DNA from: Lysobacter sp. BMK333-48F3 | Lineage (GTDB): Bacteria > Pseudomonadota > Gammaproteobacteria > Xanthomonadales > Xanthomonadaceae | Direction: 5' to 3' | Assembly (NCBI RefSeq): GCF_019733395.1 | Contig: NZ_JAIHOO010000001.1 | Span: 3,286,501-3,350,500 of the forward strand | Length of the DNA stretch: 64,000 bases | Part shown: in pieces, positions 17,297 to 28,834 of the stretch | Layout of the letters: every line of letters starts with the position of its first letter | Position numbering within the stretch: position 1 is the stretch's first letter | The notes under the pieces: generated by a model | Databases searched by the model: none | What the model saw: only the letters and a program-made list of their open reading frames with translations | What the model was told of the DNA's origin: nothing | Program-made: the position numbers and the translations under genes

Positions 17297-17875
17297 TCAG
17301 GGCAGGGCGTAGCCGGCCTGGCGCAGCAGTCGCGCAGTGGCGATCAGCGGCAGGCCGATCAGCGCGGTCGGGTCGCTGGACTCGATCGCCTCGAACAGGG
17401 CGATGCCCAGGCCTTCGGACTTGAAACTGCCGGCGCAGTCGTAGGGCTGCTCGGCGTCGACGTAGCGGGCGATCTCGGCCGCGTCCAGTTCGCGGAAGCG
17501 GACCGTGGTCGTGTCCAGCGCGGTCAGCGCGGGCCGGCCGTGGCGCAGCACGCACAGCCCGGTCAAGAACCGCACTTCGCGCCCGGACATGGCCTGCAAC
17601 TGGGCCAGGGCGCCGTCGCGGCCGCCGGGCTTGCCGATCGGGCGGCCGTCGAACTCGGCCACCTGGTCCGAGCCGATCACCCAGGCCTGCGGTTGCTGGG
17701 CCGCGACCGCGGCGGCCTTGGCCACGGCCAGGCGGGCGGCCAGTGCCGCCGGGGCCTCCCCGGGCAGCGGGGTCTCGTCGGTCTGCGGGCGGGCGGTGTC
17801 GAAGGCCAGGCCCAGACGGCCGAGCAGTTCGCGGCGGTAGACCGAGGTCGAGGCCAGGATCAGCGGGGAGGGCAT
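17297..17875 (-). CDS. Maf-family nucleotide pyrophosphatase
   Basis: The 192-residue product has the Maf N-terminus ILASTSVYRRELLGRLGL, the VIGSDQVAEFDGRPIGKP metal and substrate block, and the C-terminal CAGSFKSEGLGIALFEAIE segment. Maf enzymes hydrolyse non-canonical or modified NTPs. The SDQVAEF and CAGSFK variants point to the YceF subgroup, which acts on 7-methyl-GTP, rather than the dTTP/UTP subgroup. It is divergent from yceD and rpmF, its frequent neighbours in gammaproteobacteria. Confidence 0.93.
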   Translation of the reverse strand: MPSPLILASTSVYRRELLGRLGLAFDTARPQTDETPLPGEAPAALAARLAVAKAAAVAAQQPQAWVIGSDQVAEFDGRPIGKPGGRDGALAQLQAMSGREVRFLTGLCVLRHGRPALTALDTTTVRFRELDAAEIARYVDAEQPYDCAGSFKSEGLGIALFEAIESSDPTALIGLPLIATARLLRQAGYALP

Positions 17876-17912
17876 CGCGAGTCTCTTGCTCTATTGAGAT
17901 GGCGCCGACGTC

Positions 17913-18275
17913 TCAGCCGGTCGGCAGACGCGCGCGCTCGATCTGGTTCAATTGCTGCTCGATCCGGTCGCGCGCGGCATCGATCGAACTGCGCACCTCG
18001 GCCAGTTGGGCCAGGCTGGCGCGGCGCCCGTACTCGCGCAGCCACAGGCGCTGGCGCAGCATCTCGCGCATCGCCTCGCCGACCGGGTCGCGGCCCTCGT
18101 CGCCGGCGACCGCCTCGATCTCGGCCCGGGCGGCGCGCAAGCGGGCCTCCAGGGCGTCGGCGGCATCGAGCAGTTCGCGCACCGCGCGCTGGCGCCGGAC
18201 CGGCCCCAGCACCACGACGGCGGCCGCGGCCAGCGCCGCCAGCACGACCAGGGTCAGCAGCAGGAAGAGGATCAA
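17913..18275 (-). CDS. Small membrane-anchored coiled-coil protein
   Basis: The 120-residue product has one N-terminal membrane helix (about residues 2-24, almost all Leu, Val and Ala) followed by a charged helical region with heptad-like Leu spacing (LLDAADALEARLRAARAEIE and RSSIDAARDRIEQQLNQIE). Its only available start is a TTG at 18275 without a good ribosome site, so the N-terminus is uncertain. I do not recognise the family. It lies upstream of maf on the same strand with a 37-bp gap, and diverges from yceD. Confidence 0.5.
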   Translation of the reverse strand: MILFLLLTLVVLAALAAAAVVVLGPVRRQRAVRELLDAADALEARLRAARAEIEAVAGDEGRDPVGEAMREMLRQRLWLREYGRRASLAQLAEVRSSIDAARDRIEQQLNQIERARLPTG

Positions 18276-18403
18276 GGGGGCGGCTTCGCTCGGCGGGAGG
18301 CCGGAAAGTCTGCACGCGTGGCGGGGGCGGCGGCAAATCCCCTGCGCCGGCCGGGGCTTACGGTTTGACAGCGGGGGGCGGGGTCTCTACCATTCCGCGG
18401 CTT

Positions 18404-18925
18404 ATGTCAGCCGATGTGCCATCTGGGCGGGTGCCCGACGTCCTCGATGCCTGGCGCCTGGTGGCGGCACGGCGCGGCGTGGAAGGCCGTGTGCCGTTGT
18501 CGGATTTCGTCCGGCTGCGCGACAGCCTGGTCGACGCCGAAGGCGAAGTCAGCTTTTCGCTGGATTTCGACAGCGACGCGCTGCAGGTGCCCTACGTCGA
18601 ACTGAAGATCGACGCGCAGTTGCCGCTGTTGTGCCAGCGCTCGCTGGAACGGTTCCTGTTGCCGGTGCAGATCGTGCAGCGGCTGGGGCTGATCCGCGAC
18701 GAGGCCGACGAAGCCGCGTTGCCGCCGGGCTACGAGCCGCTGCTGATGCCCGACGACGGCATGCTGCGGCCCGTGGAGCTGGTCGAGGACGAACTGATCC
18801 TCGCCGTTCCGGTGGTGCCGATGGCGCCCGGCAGCGAGGCGGTCGAGCGCGAATGGGAGGCCCCCCAGGCCGAACAGGACGCGGCCAATCCGTTCTCGGT
18901 GCTGTCCTCGCTGAAGAAGAACTGA
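18404..18925 (+). CDS. yceD: YceD/DUF177 protein
   Basis: The 173-residue product starts at the ATG at 18404. It has the DUF177 pattern: an N-terminal domain, the LPLLCQRSLERFLLPVQ segment where the first Cys of the family's CxxC site survives, an acidic DDGMLRPVELVEDELILAVP strand, and the closing NPFSVLSSLKKN tail. YceD is co-transcribed with rpmF and affects 23S rRNA accumulation in plants and bacteria. The 120-bp spacing before rpmF and the tail match the family. Confidence 0.92.
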   Translation: MSADVPSGRVPDVLDAWRLVAARRGVEGRVPLSDFVRLRDSLVDAEGEVSFSLDFDSDALQVPYVELKIDAQLPLLCQRSLERFLLPVQIVQRLGLIRDEADEAALPPGYEPLLMPDDGMLRPVELVEDELILAVPVVPMAPGSEAVEREWEAPQAEQDAANPFSVLSSLKKN

Positions 18926-19045
18926 CGCAAGACCGGTTTCACCCTTTTCGTTCCACTCCGACCTGCAGGCGAAGCAGCAAGCCGTTCCTGCGAATCGGGC
19001 TACGCTATCCACCTCAGGTTTCCACCGCTTTTCCGGAGCAAGACC

Positions 19046-19240
19046 ATGGCTGTTCAGAAGTCCCGCGTTACCCCGTCCCGTCGCGGCCAGCGCCGCGCCC
19101 ACGACGCGCTGACCAGCAAGCAGCTGGCCACCGACCCGACCACCGGCGAGACCCACATCCGCCACCACGTGACCGCCGACGGCTACTACCGCGGCAAGAA
19201 GGTCATCGAGACCAAGACCCGCATCGTCGACGAAGAATAA
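19046..19240 (+). CDS. rpmF: 50S ribosomal protein L32
   Basis: The 64-residue product matches bacterial L32: [20 protein letters not shown], basic throughout, ending [11 protein letters not shown]. The zinc-binding Cys pairs found in some L32 proteins are absent, as in most proteobacterial forms. The start ATG at 19046 has GGAGCAAGACC upstream. It follows yceD. plsX, which normally comes next, is missing; fabH follows after 287 bp in which I see no gene. Confidence 0.97.
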   Translation: MAVQKSRVTPSRRGQRRAHDALTSKQLATDPTTGETHIRHHVTADGYYRGKKVIETKTRIVDEE

Positions 19241-19527
19241 TCTTCGTTCGCGCCGCGACGTGCGCCCGGTTTCCGGCGCGCGTCGCCGCCGATCTGGGCC
19301 GGCGGCCGGGAGCGCATCCCCACGCCGGCGCCGATCCGCTCCGCCGCCCGCGGCGGCGCGTCCGAATTCAGACCTGCGGCCGTCGCGGCACCGTTCCACC
19401 GCCAGCTCACGCTGGCGGCCTGCGTTTGTGGCACTGATGACTTCGGCGGCCTGCGTCCGGCGACGACGCTGCATCGCGGCGTGCGCAGCCTGAGCGGGCC
19501 CCTACACGGCAACGCCGCGGAGTGGTG

Positions 19528-20508
19528 ATGACAGATCGGATTTACGCCCGCATCGCGGGTACCGGCAGCTACCTGCCGGAAAAGGTGTTGACCAACGCCG
19601 ACCTGGCCAAGTTGGTCGATACCAGCGACGAATGGATCGCGACCCGCACCGGCATTCGCGAGCGCCATATCGCGGCCGAGGGCGAGACCACCGTCGACCT
19701 GGCTTACCACGCCTCGGTGCGTGCGCTGGAAGCCGCCGGCGTAGCGGCCAGCGAGATCGACCTGATCGTGCTCGGCACGACCACCCCCGACCTGATTTTC
19801 CCGTCCAGCGCCTGCCTGCTGCAGCACCGCCTGGGCGCCGACGGCTGCCCGGCGTTCGACGTCAACGCGGCCTGCTCGGGCTTCGTCTACGCGCTGACCG
19901 TGGCCGACAAGTTCATCCGTTCCGGCGCGGCCAAGACCGTGCTGGTGGTGGGCTCGGAAACCCTGACCCGGATGCTGGACTGGAACGACCGCGGCACCTG
20001 CGTGCTGTTCGGCGACGGCGCCGGCGCGGTGGTGCTCAAGGCCGACAGCGAGACCGGCATCCTCAGCACCCACCTGCACGCCGACGGCGGCAAGAAGGAG
20101 CTGCTGTGGAATCCGGTCGGCGTCTCGGCCGGTTTCAAGCCCGAAGAGCACAACGCCGGCGTGCGCGTGCTGATGACCGGCAACGAAGTGTTCAAGCACG
20201 CGGTCAAGGCGCTGGACTCGGTGGTCGAAGAGACCCTGGAAGCCAATGGCCTGGACCGTCACGAGATCGACTGGCTGATTCCGCACCAGGCCAATCTGCG
20301 CATCATCGAAGCCACGGCCAAGCGCCTGGACATGCCGATGGAGCGGGTGATCGTGACCGTCGACCGCCACGGCAACACCTCGTCCGGGTCGGTGCCGCTG
20401 GCGCTGGACGAGGCGGTGCGCTCGGGCAAGGTCCAGCGCGGCCAGTTGCTGCTGCTGGAAGCCTTCGGTGGCGGTTTCACCTGGGGCTCGGCGCTGCTGC
20501 GCTACTGA
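19528..20508 (+). CDS. fabH: Beta-ketoacyl-ACP synthase III
   Basis: The 326-residue product starts at the ATG at 19528, 5 bases after GGAG; two in-frame GTG codons precede it. It starts fatty acid synthesis by condensing acetyl-CoA with malonyl-ACP. The catalytic triad is visible: Cys116 in [11 protein letters not shown], His in [11 protein letters not shown] and Asn in [10 protein letters not shown]. Length and the C-terminal [13 protein letters not shown] match the family. It heads the run fabH, fabD, fabG, acpP, fabF. Confidence 0.97.
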   Translation: MTDRIYARIAGTGSYLPEKVLTNADLAKLVDTSDEWIATRTGIRERHIAAEGETTVDLAYHASVRALEAAGVAASEIDLIVLGTTTPDLIFPSSACLLQHRLGADGCPAFDVNAACSGFVYALTVADKFIRSGAAKTVLVVGSETLTRMLDWNDRGTCVLFGDGAGAVVLKADSETGILSTHLHADGGKKELLWNPVGVSAGFKPEEHNAGVRVLMTGNEVFKHAVKALDSVVEETLEANGLDRHEIDWLIPHQANLRIIEATAKRLDMPMERVIVTVDRHGNTSSGSVPLALDEAVRSGKVQRGQLLLLEAFGGGFTWGSALLRY

Positions 20509-20536
20509 TCTTCGCATCCCGCTGTTGCTTCGCCGG

Positions 20537-20577
20537 GGCCGGCCGCGATTCGTCGCGAGCCGGCCTTTTGCGTTTTT
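20537..20577 (+). terminator. Terminator after fabH
   Basis: GGCCGGC-CGCGA, loop TTCG, TCGCG-(A)-GCCGGCC form a stem of about 12 bp with one bulge, followed by TTTTGCGTTTTT. It lies 29 bp after the fabH stop and separates fabH from fabD. Confidence 0.8.
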
Positions 20578-20592
20578 GATCTTGCGCATTTG

Positions 20593-21170
<578 letters not shown>

Positions 21171-21424
21171 GTGCGCGGCTCCTGCAAAAGGTCCGGATAG
21201 GGGGCGATATGTGCCATCGCGTTGATCGGCCCGAACCGGCAAACCCGGGGTGGTTCGCCCGGATCGCCCTGCGCCATCGGTGGCGGTGCGGTTTTCCGCG
21301 CCGCAGCGAGGTTCTGCGACGGATCGCGGCAGTCTGCGACGCGGCGTGACGCCGTACCGCCCGGTACAGACGTTCGCAAGCGTTCGCCCGTATGATTCGC
21401 CATCCCTTCGATGTGGCGGCACGT

Positions 21425-22366
21425 GTGACCGATCAGCGCCTTTCTTTCGTTTTCCCGGGCCAGGGCTCGCAGTCGCTGGGCATGCTGGCCGAGCTGTCCG
21501 AACTGCATCCGCAGATCCGAGAAACCTTCGCCGAAGCCAGCGACGGCGCCGGCGTCGATCTGTGGGCAATGAGCCAGGGCGGCCCGGAAGAACAGCTCAA
21601 CCGCACCGAGTTCACCCAGCCGGCGCTGCTCGCCGCGGGCGTGGCGGTGTGGCGCCTGTGGCAGGCGCAGGGCGGCGCGCAGCCGGCGCTGCTGGCCGGG
21701 CACAGCCTGGGCGAATACAGCGCGCTGGTCGCGGCCGGCGCCTTGTCGCTGCGCGACGGCGCGCACCTGGTGCGCCTGCGCGGGCAACTGATGCAGGACG
21801 CGGCTCCGGCCGGCGTCGGCGCGATGGCCGCCGTGCTCGGCGCCGAGGACGCGCTGGTCGAGGAAGTGTGCGCGGCGGTGTCCGGCGCCGAAGTGGTGGT
21901 GCCGGCCAATTACAACTCGCCGGGCCAGATCGTCATCGGCGGTCACGCCGGCGCGGTCGACAAGGCCCTGACCCGGCTCGCCGAAGCCGGCGTGCGCAAG
22001 GCGGTCAAGCTGGCGGTGAGCGTGCCTTCGCACACGCCGCTGATGCGCGAAGCCGCCAACCGCCTGGCCGAAGCCATGGCCGGCCTGGACTGGCGCGCGC
22101 CGTCGATTCCGGTGGTGCAGAACGTCGACGCCCAGGCCGAGGACGGCCTGGATGCGATCCGCGACGCCCTGGTGCGTCAGCTCTATCTGCCGGTGCGCTG
22201 GACCGGCTGCGTGCAGGCCCTGTCCGCGCGCGGCGCGCAGCGCATCGCCGAATGCGGTCCCGGCAAGGTGCTTGCCGGCCTGATCAAGCGCATCGACAAG
22301 GCCATCGACGGCCGCGCGATCGGCACGCCGGCGGAGTTCGAATCCGCGCTGGCGGACTGGCGCTGA
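21425..22366 (+). CDS. fabD: Malonyl-CoA:ACP transacylase
   Basis: I place the start at the GTG at 21425 (VTDQRLSFVFPGQGSQ, 313 residues) because family members begin about eight residues before FVFPGQGSQ; an in-frame ATG at 21392 would add 11 residues. It loads malonate onto ACP. The nucleophile Ser is in GHSLGEYSALVAAGAL and the catalytic His in VPSHTPLM. The IVIGGHAGAV block and the C-terminal ECGPGKVLAGLIKRI are also typical. It follows the repeat island and precedes fabG by 190 bp. Confidence 0.96.
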   Translation: MTDQRLSFVFPGQGSQSLGMLAELSELHPQIRETFAEASDGAGVDLWAMSQGGPEEQLNRTEFTQPALLAAGVAVWRLWQAQGGAQPALLAGHSLGEYSALVAAGALSLRDGAHLVRLRGQLMQDAAPAGVGAMAAVLGAEDALVEEVCAAVSGAEVVVPANYNSPGQIVIGGHAGAVDKALTRLAEAGVRKAVKLAVSVPSHTPLMREAANRLAEAMAGLDWRAPSIPVVQNVDAQAEDGLDAIRDALVRQLYLPVRWTGCVQALSARGAQRIAECGPGKVLAGLIKRIDKAIDGRAIGTPAEFESALADWR

Positions 22367-22556
22367 ATCGGGCCGTCGCACACCGCCGACCCTTGCGCTA
22401 CTCAACCCCGGCCCCCAGCCTGTAGCCTTGACCGCGCCGATTCGTGGCGCGCGCCGGCCGGCCTGGAGGCGGGACGCCGCGCCCGCCCGCGGTCGACCAC
22501 GACCGGGCGCCGCGCCGCCACCCACGAGCCCGCAGCCTTTACGGAGTGAAACACGC

Positions 22557-23303
22557 ATGAGCACGACCCCGCTTTCGGGCGAAATCGCGCTGGTCACCGG
22601 CGCCAGCCGCGGCATCGGCGCGGCGATCGCCGACGAACTCGCCGCCCAGGGCGCGACCGTCGTCGGCACCGCGACCAGCGAAGCCGGCGCGCAGGCCATC
22701 GCCGCCCGCCTGGCCGGCCACGGCGGCCACGGCCGGGTCCTCGACGTCGCCGATCCGGCCTCGGTCGAGGGCCTGATCGACGAGGTCGCCAAGACCGTCG
22801 GCCCGATCTCGATCCTGGTCAACAACGCCGGCATCACCCGCGACAACCTGCTGATGCGGATGAAGGACGAGGACTGGCAGGCGATCCTCGACACCAACCT
22901 CAGCAGCGTCTACCGCACCAGCAAGGCGGTGATGCGCGCGATGATGAAGTCGCGCAAAGGCCGGATCATCAACATCGCCTCGGTGGTCGGGGTGACCGGC
23001 AACCCGGGCCAGGCCAACTACGCCGCGGCCAAGGCCGGCGTGATCGCCTTCAGCAAGTCGATGGCGCGCGAGATCGGCAGCCGCGGCATCACCGTGAACG
23101 TGGTCGCCCCCGGATTCATCGACACCGACATGACCCGCGACCTGCCCGAGGACGCGAAAAAGGCCATGTTCGACCAGATCGCGCTGGGCCGCTTCGGCGA
23201 CCCGGCCGACATCGCCCGCGCGGTGGCGTTCCTGGCCGGCCCCGGCGCCGGCTACATCACCGGCGAAACGCTGCACGTCAACGGCGGCATGTACATGCCC
23301 TGA
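22557..23303 (+). CDS. fabG: 3-oxoacyl-ACP reductase
   Basis: The 248-residue product starts at the ATG at 22557, with CGGAGTG upstream; the longer frame adds an Arg/Pro leader with no match. It is a short-chain dehydrogenase that reduces beta-ketoacyl-ACP with NADPH. The cofactor motif TGASRGIG is at about 16-23, NNAG follows near 89-92, and the active site comprises Ser in IASVVG, then Tyr and Lys in NYAAAKAG. The C-terminus GGMYMP is the FabG ending. It lies 128 bp before acpP. Confidence 0.97.
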   Translation: MSTTPLSGEIALVTGASRGIGAAIADELAAQGATVVGTATSEAGAQAIAARLAGHGGHGRVLDVADPASVEGLIDEVAKTVGPISILVNNAGITRDNLLMRMKDEDWQAILDTNLSSVYRTSKAVMRAMMKSRKGRIINIASVVGVTGNPGQANYAAAKAGVIAFSKSMAREIGSRGITVNVVAPGFIDTDMTRDLPEDAKKAMFDQIALGRFGDPADIARAVAFLAGPGAGYITGETLHVNGGMYMP

Positions 23304-23431
23304 GCCTTTGGCGTAGGCTGTAAGCGATTGAACCCAAAGGGGTTTCGTCGAAAGGCGCCCGGCCCTCGCGAAACCCTCCGATTCCATTAGACTATTCCGT
23401 CGAAAAACCCCTCACGGGAGGAGCAGCATCC

Positions 23432-23671
23432 ATGAGCAGCATCGAAGAACGCGTCAAGAAGATCGTGGTCGAACAGCTTGGCGTCAAGGAAGAGGAAGTC
23501 ACCAACAACGCTTCGTTCGTCGACGACCTCGGCGCGGATTCGCTCGACACGGTCGAGCTGGTGATGGCGCTCGAAGAAGAGTTCGAGTGCGAGATTCCGG
23601 ACGAAGAGGCCGAGAAGATCACCTCGGTGCAGCAGGCGATCGACTACGTCAAGGCGCACGTCAAGTCGTAA
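23432..23671 (+). CDS. acpP: Acyl carrier protein
   Basis: The 79-residue acidic protein has [20 protein letters not shown], where Ser (about residue 37) carries the phosphopantetheine arm. The start has GGGAGGAGCAG upstream, a strong ribosome site as expected for one of the most abundant proteins. A GC-rich hairpin between acpP and fabF probably raises acpP mRNA over fabF. Confidence 0.98.
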   Translation: MSSIEERVKKIVVEQLGVKEEEVTNNASFVDDLGADSLDTVELVMALEEEFECEIPDEEAEKITSVQQAIDYVKAHVKS

Positions 23672-23740
23672 TGCGCCCGCTCGTCCGCGATGCGCCTTGG
23701 CGGCTCGCGGACGGCATGCCATGCCATACAGCGACAACTC

Positions 23741-23768
23741 GGGGCCGCATTGCGGCCCCGTGCTTTTC
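23741..23768 (+). terminator. Terminator or attenuator between acpP and fabF
   Basis: GGGGCCGC-ATT-GCGGCCCC is a perfect 8-bp stem followed by GTGCTTTT. The short T-run suggests partial termination. Confidence 0.65.
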
Positions 23769-23826
23769 AGGCCGGTCGATACGCCGGCGTAGCGTCCGCA
23801 GACGGATCCAGCAGAGGTAGCGTTGC

Positions 23827-25077
23827 ATGTCCAACCGTTCCTTCAACCGCCGCGTGGTCGTCACCGGCCTCGGCCTCGTCTCCCCGCTCGGCAACGACGT
23901 CGTCAGCAGCTGGGACGGCATCGTCAACGGCCGCTCCGGTATCGGTCCGATCACCCATTTCGATCCGGCCCTGTTCACCACCCGCATCGCCGGCGAAGTG
24001 CGCGACTTCGACATCACCCGCTGGGTGAACCCGAAAGACGCCAAGAAGATGGAGGAGTTCATCCATTACGGCGTCGCCGCCTCGCTGATGGCGCTGGAAG
24101 ACGCCGGCATCGTCGTCGACGATTCCAACGCCGAGCGCATCGGCGCGCTGATCGGCTCCGGCATCGGCGGCCTGCTCGGCATCGAAGAGCAGACCATCAA
24201 GTACCACGAGGGCGGCCCGCGCAAGATCTCGCCGTTCTACGTGCCCAGCACGATCATCAACATGCTGCCCGGCCAGGTCTCGCTGCTGACCGGCATCAAG
24301 GGCCCGAATTTCTCCGCCGTGTCGGCCTGCGCGACCTCGAACCATTCGATCGGCATGGCGATGCGGATGATCCAGTACGGCGACGCCGACGTGATCCTCG
24401 CCGGCGGCGCCGAGCGCGGCTCCTCGCCGACCTCGGTCGGCGGCTTCTGCTCGATGAAGGCGATGTCGACCCGCAACGACGACCCGACCCGCGCCTCGCG
24501 GCCGTGGGACAAGGAGCGCGACGGCTTCGTCCTCGGCGACGGCGCCGGCATCCTGGTGCTGGAAGAGTACGAACGCGCCAAGGCGCGCGGCGCGCGCATC
24601 TACTGCGAACTGGCCGGCTTCGGCGCCAGCTCGGACGCGTTCCACATGACCGCGCCGAGCGAGAACGGCGAGGGCCCGGCGCGCTGCATGGCGGCGGCGT
24701 TCGCCGACGCCGGCATCAACCCGGACCAGGTCGGCTATCTCAACGCGCACGGCACCTCGACCCCGCTCGGCGACCTCGCCGAGACCCTGGCGATCAAGCG
24801 CGCGCTGGGCGATCACGCCTACAAGACCATGGTCAGCTCGACCAAGTCGATGACCGGGCACCTGCTCGGCGCGGCCGGCGGCGCTGAGGCGATCTTCTCG
24901 GTGCTGGCGCTGTACCACGGCATCATTCCGCCGACCATCAACCTGGACGAGCCGGGCGAGGGCTGCGACCTGGACTACGTGCCCAACACCGCGCGCGAAG
25001 CCAAGGTCGACATCGCCGTGTCCAACGGCTTCGGTTTCGGCGGCACCAACGGCACCCTGGTGTTCAAGCGCGTCTGA
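23827..25077 (+). CDS. fabF: Beta-ketoacyl-ACP synthase II
   Basis: The 416-residue product has the KAS II residues: catalytic Cys in VSACATSNHSIG, His in LNAHGTSTPLGD, Lys and His in TKSMTGHLLGAAGG, and the closing NGFGFGGTNGTLVFKR. It elongates acyl-ACP and in gammaproteobacteria helps set the unsaturated fraction at low temperature. The N-terminus RRVVVTGLGLVSPLGND is typical. It follows acpP; pabC, commonly next, is absent, and mltG follows after 349 bp. Confidence 0.97.
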   Translation: MSNRSFNRRVVVTGLGLVSPLGNDVVSSWDGIVNGRSGIGPITHFDPALFTTRIAGEVRDFDITRWVNPKDAKKMEEFIHYGVAASLMALEDAGIVVDDSNAERIGALIGSGIGGLLGIEEQTIKYHEGGPRKISPFYVPSTIINMLPGQVSLLTGIKGPNFSAVSACATSNHSIGMAMRMIQYGDADVILAGGAERGSSPTSVGGFCSMKAMSTRNDDPTRASRPWDKERDGFVLGDGAGILVLEEYERAKARGARIYCELAGFGASSDAFHMTAPSENGEGPARCMAAAFADAGINPDQVGYLNAHGTSTPLGDLAETLAIKRALGDHAYKTMVSSTKSMTGHLLGAAGGAEAIFSVLALYHGIIPPTINLDEPGEGCDLDYVPNTAREAKVDIAVSNGFGFGGTNGTLVFKRV

Positions 25078-25426
25078 GGTCCGCGCCCCGCGCTGCGTGC
25101 GGGGCGATGCGCAGCCGGCCGCGCCGGTTGCGCCGTGTCGGGCGCTACTGCGGCGCCCGGCGTCCGTACCGCAGGCCGGGCCTGCGCACGGTGCGGCGAT
25201 CCGGCGCACGCCGTTTCGCAGCGATTTTCATCCGCCGCGCCGCGCGCGGTATCCTGACCCAGGCGCGGCTCGACGAGCGGTTCGCGCGCCGCCTCCGGCC
25301 CGGCCGGAACGCGGCGCCGGCTCGGCGCAGCCCATCCCGCCGCCTACGGTCGACGACTGAGCCTCCGCGCCGCGGACGCGGTCCGCGCCGGTGCGCGGCG
25401 GCTCGGATCGTAGGCTTGGAGGTGTC
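25078..25426. other. 349-bp gap between fabF and mltG
   Basis: A CGCCCCGC...GCGGGGCG stem near 25083-25105 just after fabF may be a weak terminator without a T-run. The remainder is GC-rich with no convincing gene; pabC, expected here in many relatives, is not present even as a remnant that I can see. Confidence 0.5.
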
Positions 25427-28204
<2,778 letters not shown>

Positions 28205-28208
<4 letters not shown>

Positions 28209-28564
28209 ACGCACCGGCAGGGGCAGCGCGGCAGGGCATCTTGTCGCTGACGATCAAGGACAAGGCGGCGCTGTACAGCGCCTACATGCCGTTCCTCAAG
28301 TTCGGCGGCATCTTCGTCGCCACGCCCAAGCGCTATTTCATCGGCGACGAAGTGTTCCTGCTGCTGACCCTGCCCGAGTCCGGCGAACGCATGCCGGTGG
28401 CCGGCAAGGTGGTCTGGGTCACCCCGACCGGGGCGCAGGGGCATCGCACCGCGGGCATCGGGGTGCAGTTCGCCGAGACCGCCGAAGGCGACGCGGTCAA
28501 GGGCAAGATCGAGGCCCTGCTGGCCGGCACCCTCCACGCCGAGCGGCCGACCCACACGATGTGA
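28205..28564 (+). CDS. pilZ: Type IV pilus assembly protein PilZ
   Basis: The 119-residue product is the short, stand-alone PilZ found after holB in Xanthomonas and Pseudomonas. It starts GILSLTIKDKAALYSAYMPF, includes FVATPKRYFIGDEVFLLLTL, and ends with a GIGVQF strand. The RxxxR c-di-GMP-binding motif at the N-terminus is absent, as in the orthodox PilZ that acts through PilB and FimX without binding the nucleotide. It is required for type IV pilus formation in relatives. Confidence 0.94.
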
Positions 28565-28592
28565 TTCGCCTCGTGTAGCCGCTTCTGCTTTT

Positions 28593-28748
28593 TGTAGGAG
28601 CGGCGTAAGCCGCGACAACCGCAGCGACGTGCGCAAGCGCGATCGCCGGAGCCCGGACACTCGGGGCGCTTGTTTGCCGTGCAGCAGGGCTTCGGGCCGC
28701 GCATGGAATTACGTCGCTGCGGTTGTCGCGGCTCACGCCGCTCCTACA
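28593..28748. repeat. REP doublet (inverted pair, REPIN-like)
   Basis: A 38-bp REP unit at 28593-28630 (TGTAGGAGCGGCG and onward to GCAGCGACGT) is matched in inverted orientation at 28711-28748 with a single mismatch, separated by 80 bp. Such doublets form long hairpins and are the mobile form of REP sequences in other gammaproteobacteria, moved by RAYT transposases. No transposase is present in this window. Confidence 0.85.
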
Positions 28749-28783
28749 GGGCCGCGCCCCGCACGACGACGCCCTGCGCAACA

Positions 28784-28812
28784 AAAAAAGCCGCGCATTC
28801 GCGCGGCTTTTT
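28784..28812. terminator. Bidirectional terminator between pilZ and the fatty acid oxidation gene
   Basis: AAAAAGCCGCGC, loop ATTC, GCGCGGCTTTTT. A-run and T-run on the two sides allow it to stop transcription from both convergent genes; the fatty acid oxidation gene ends 23 bp away. Confidence 0.85.
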
Positions 28813-28834
28813 CGTCGTCATCGTCGATGCGCGC

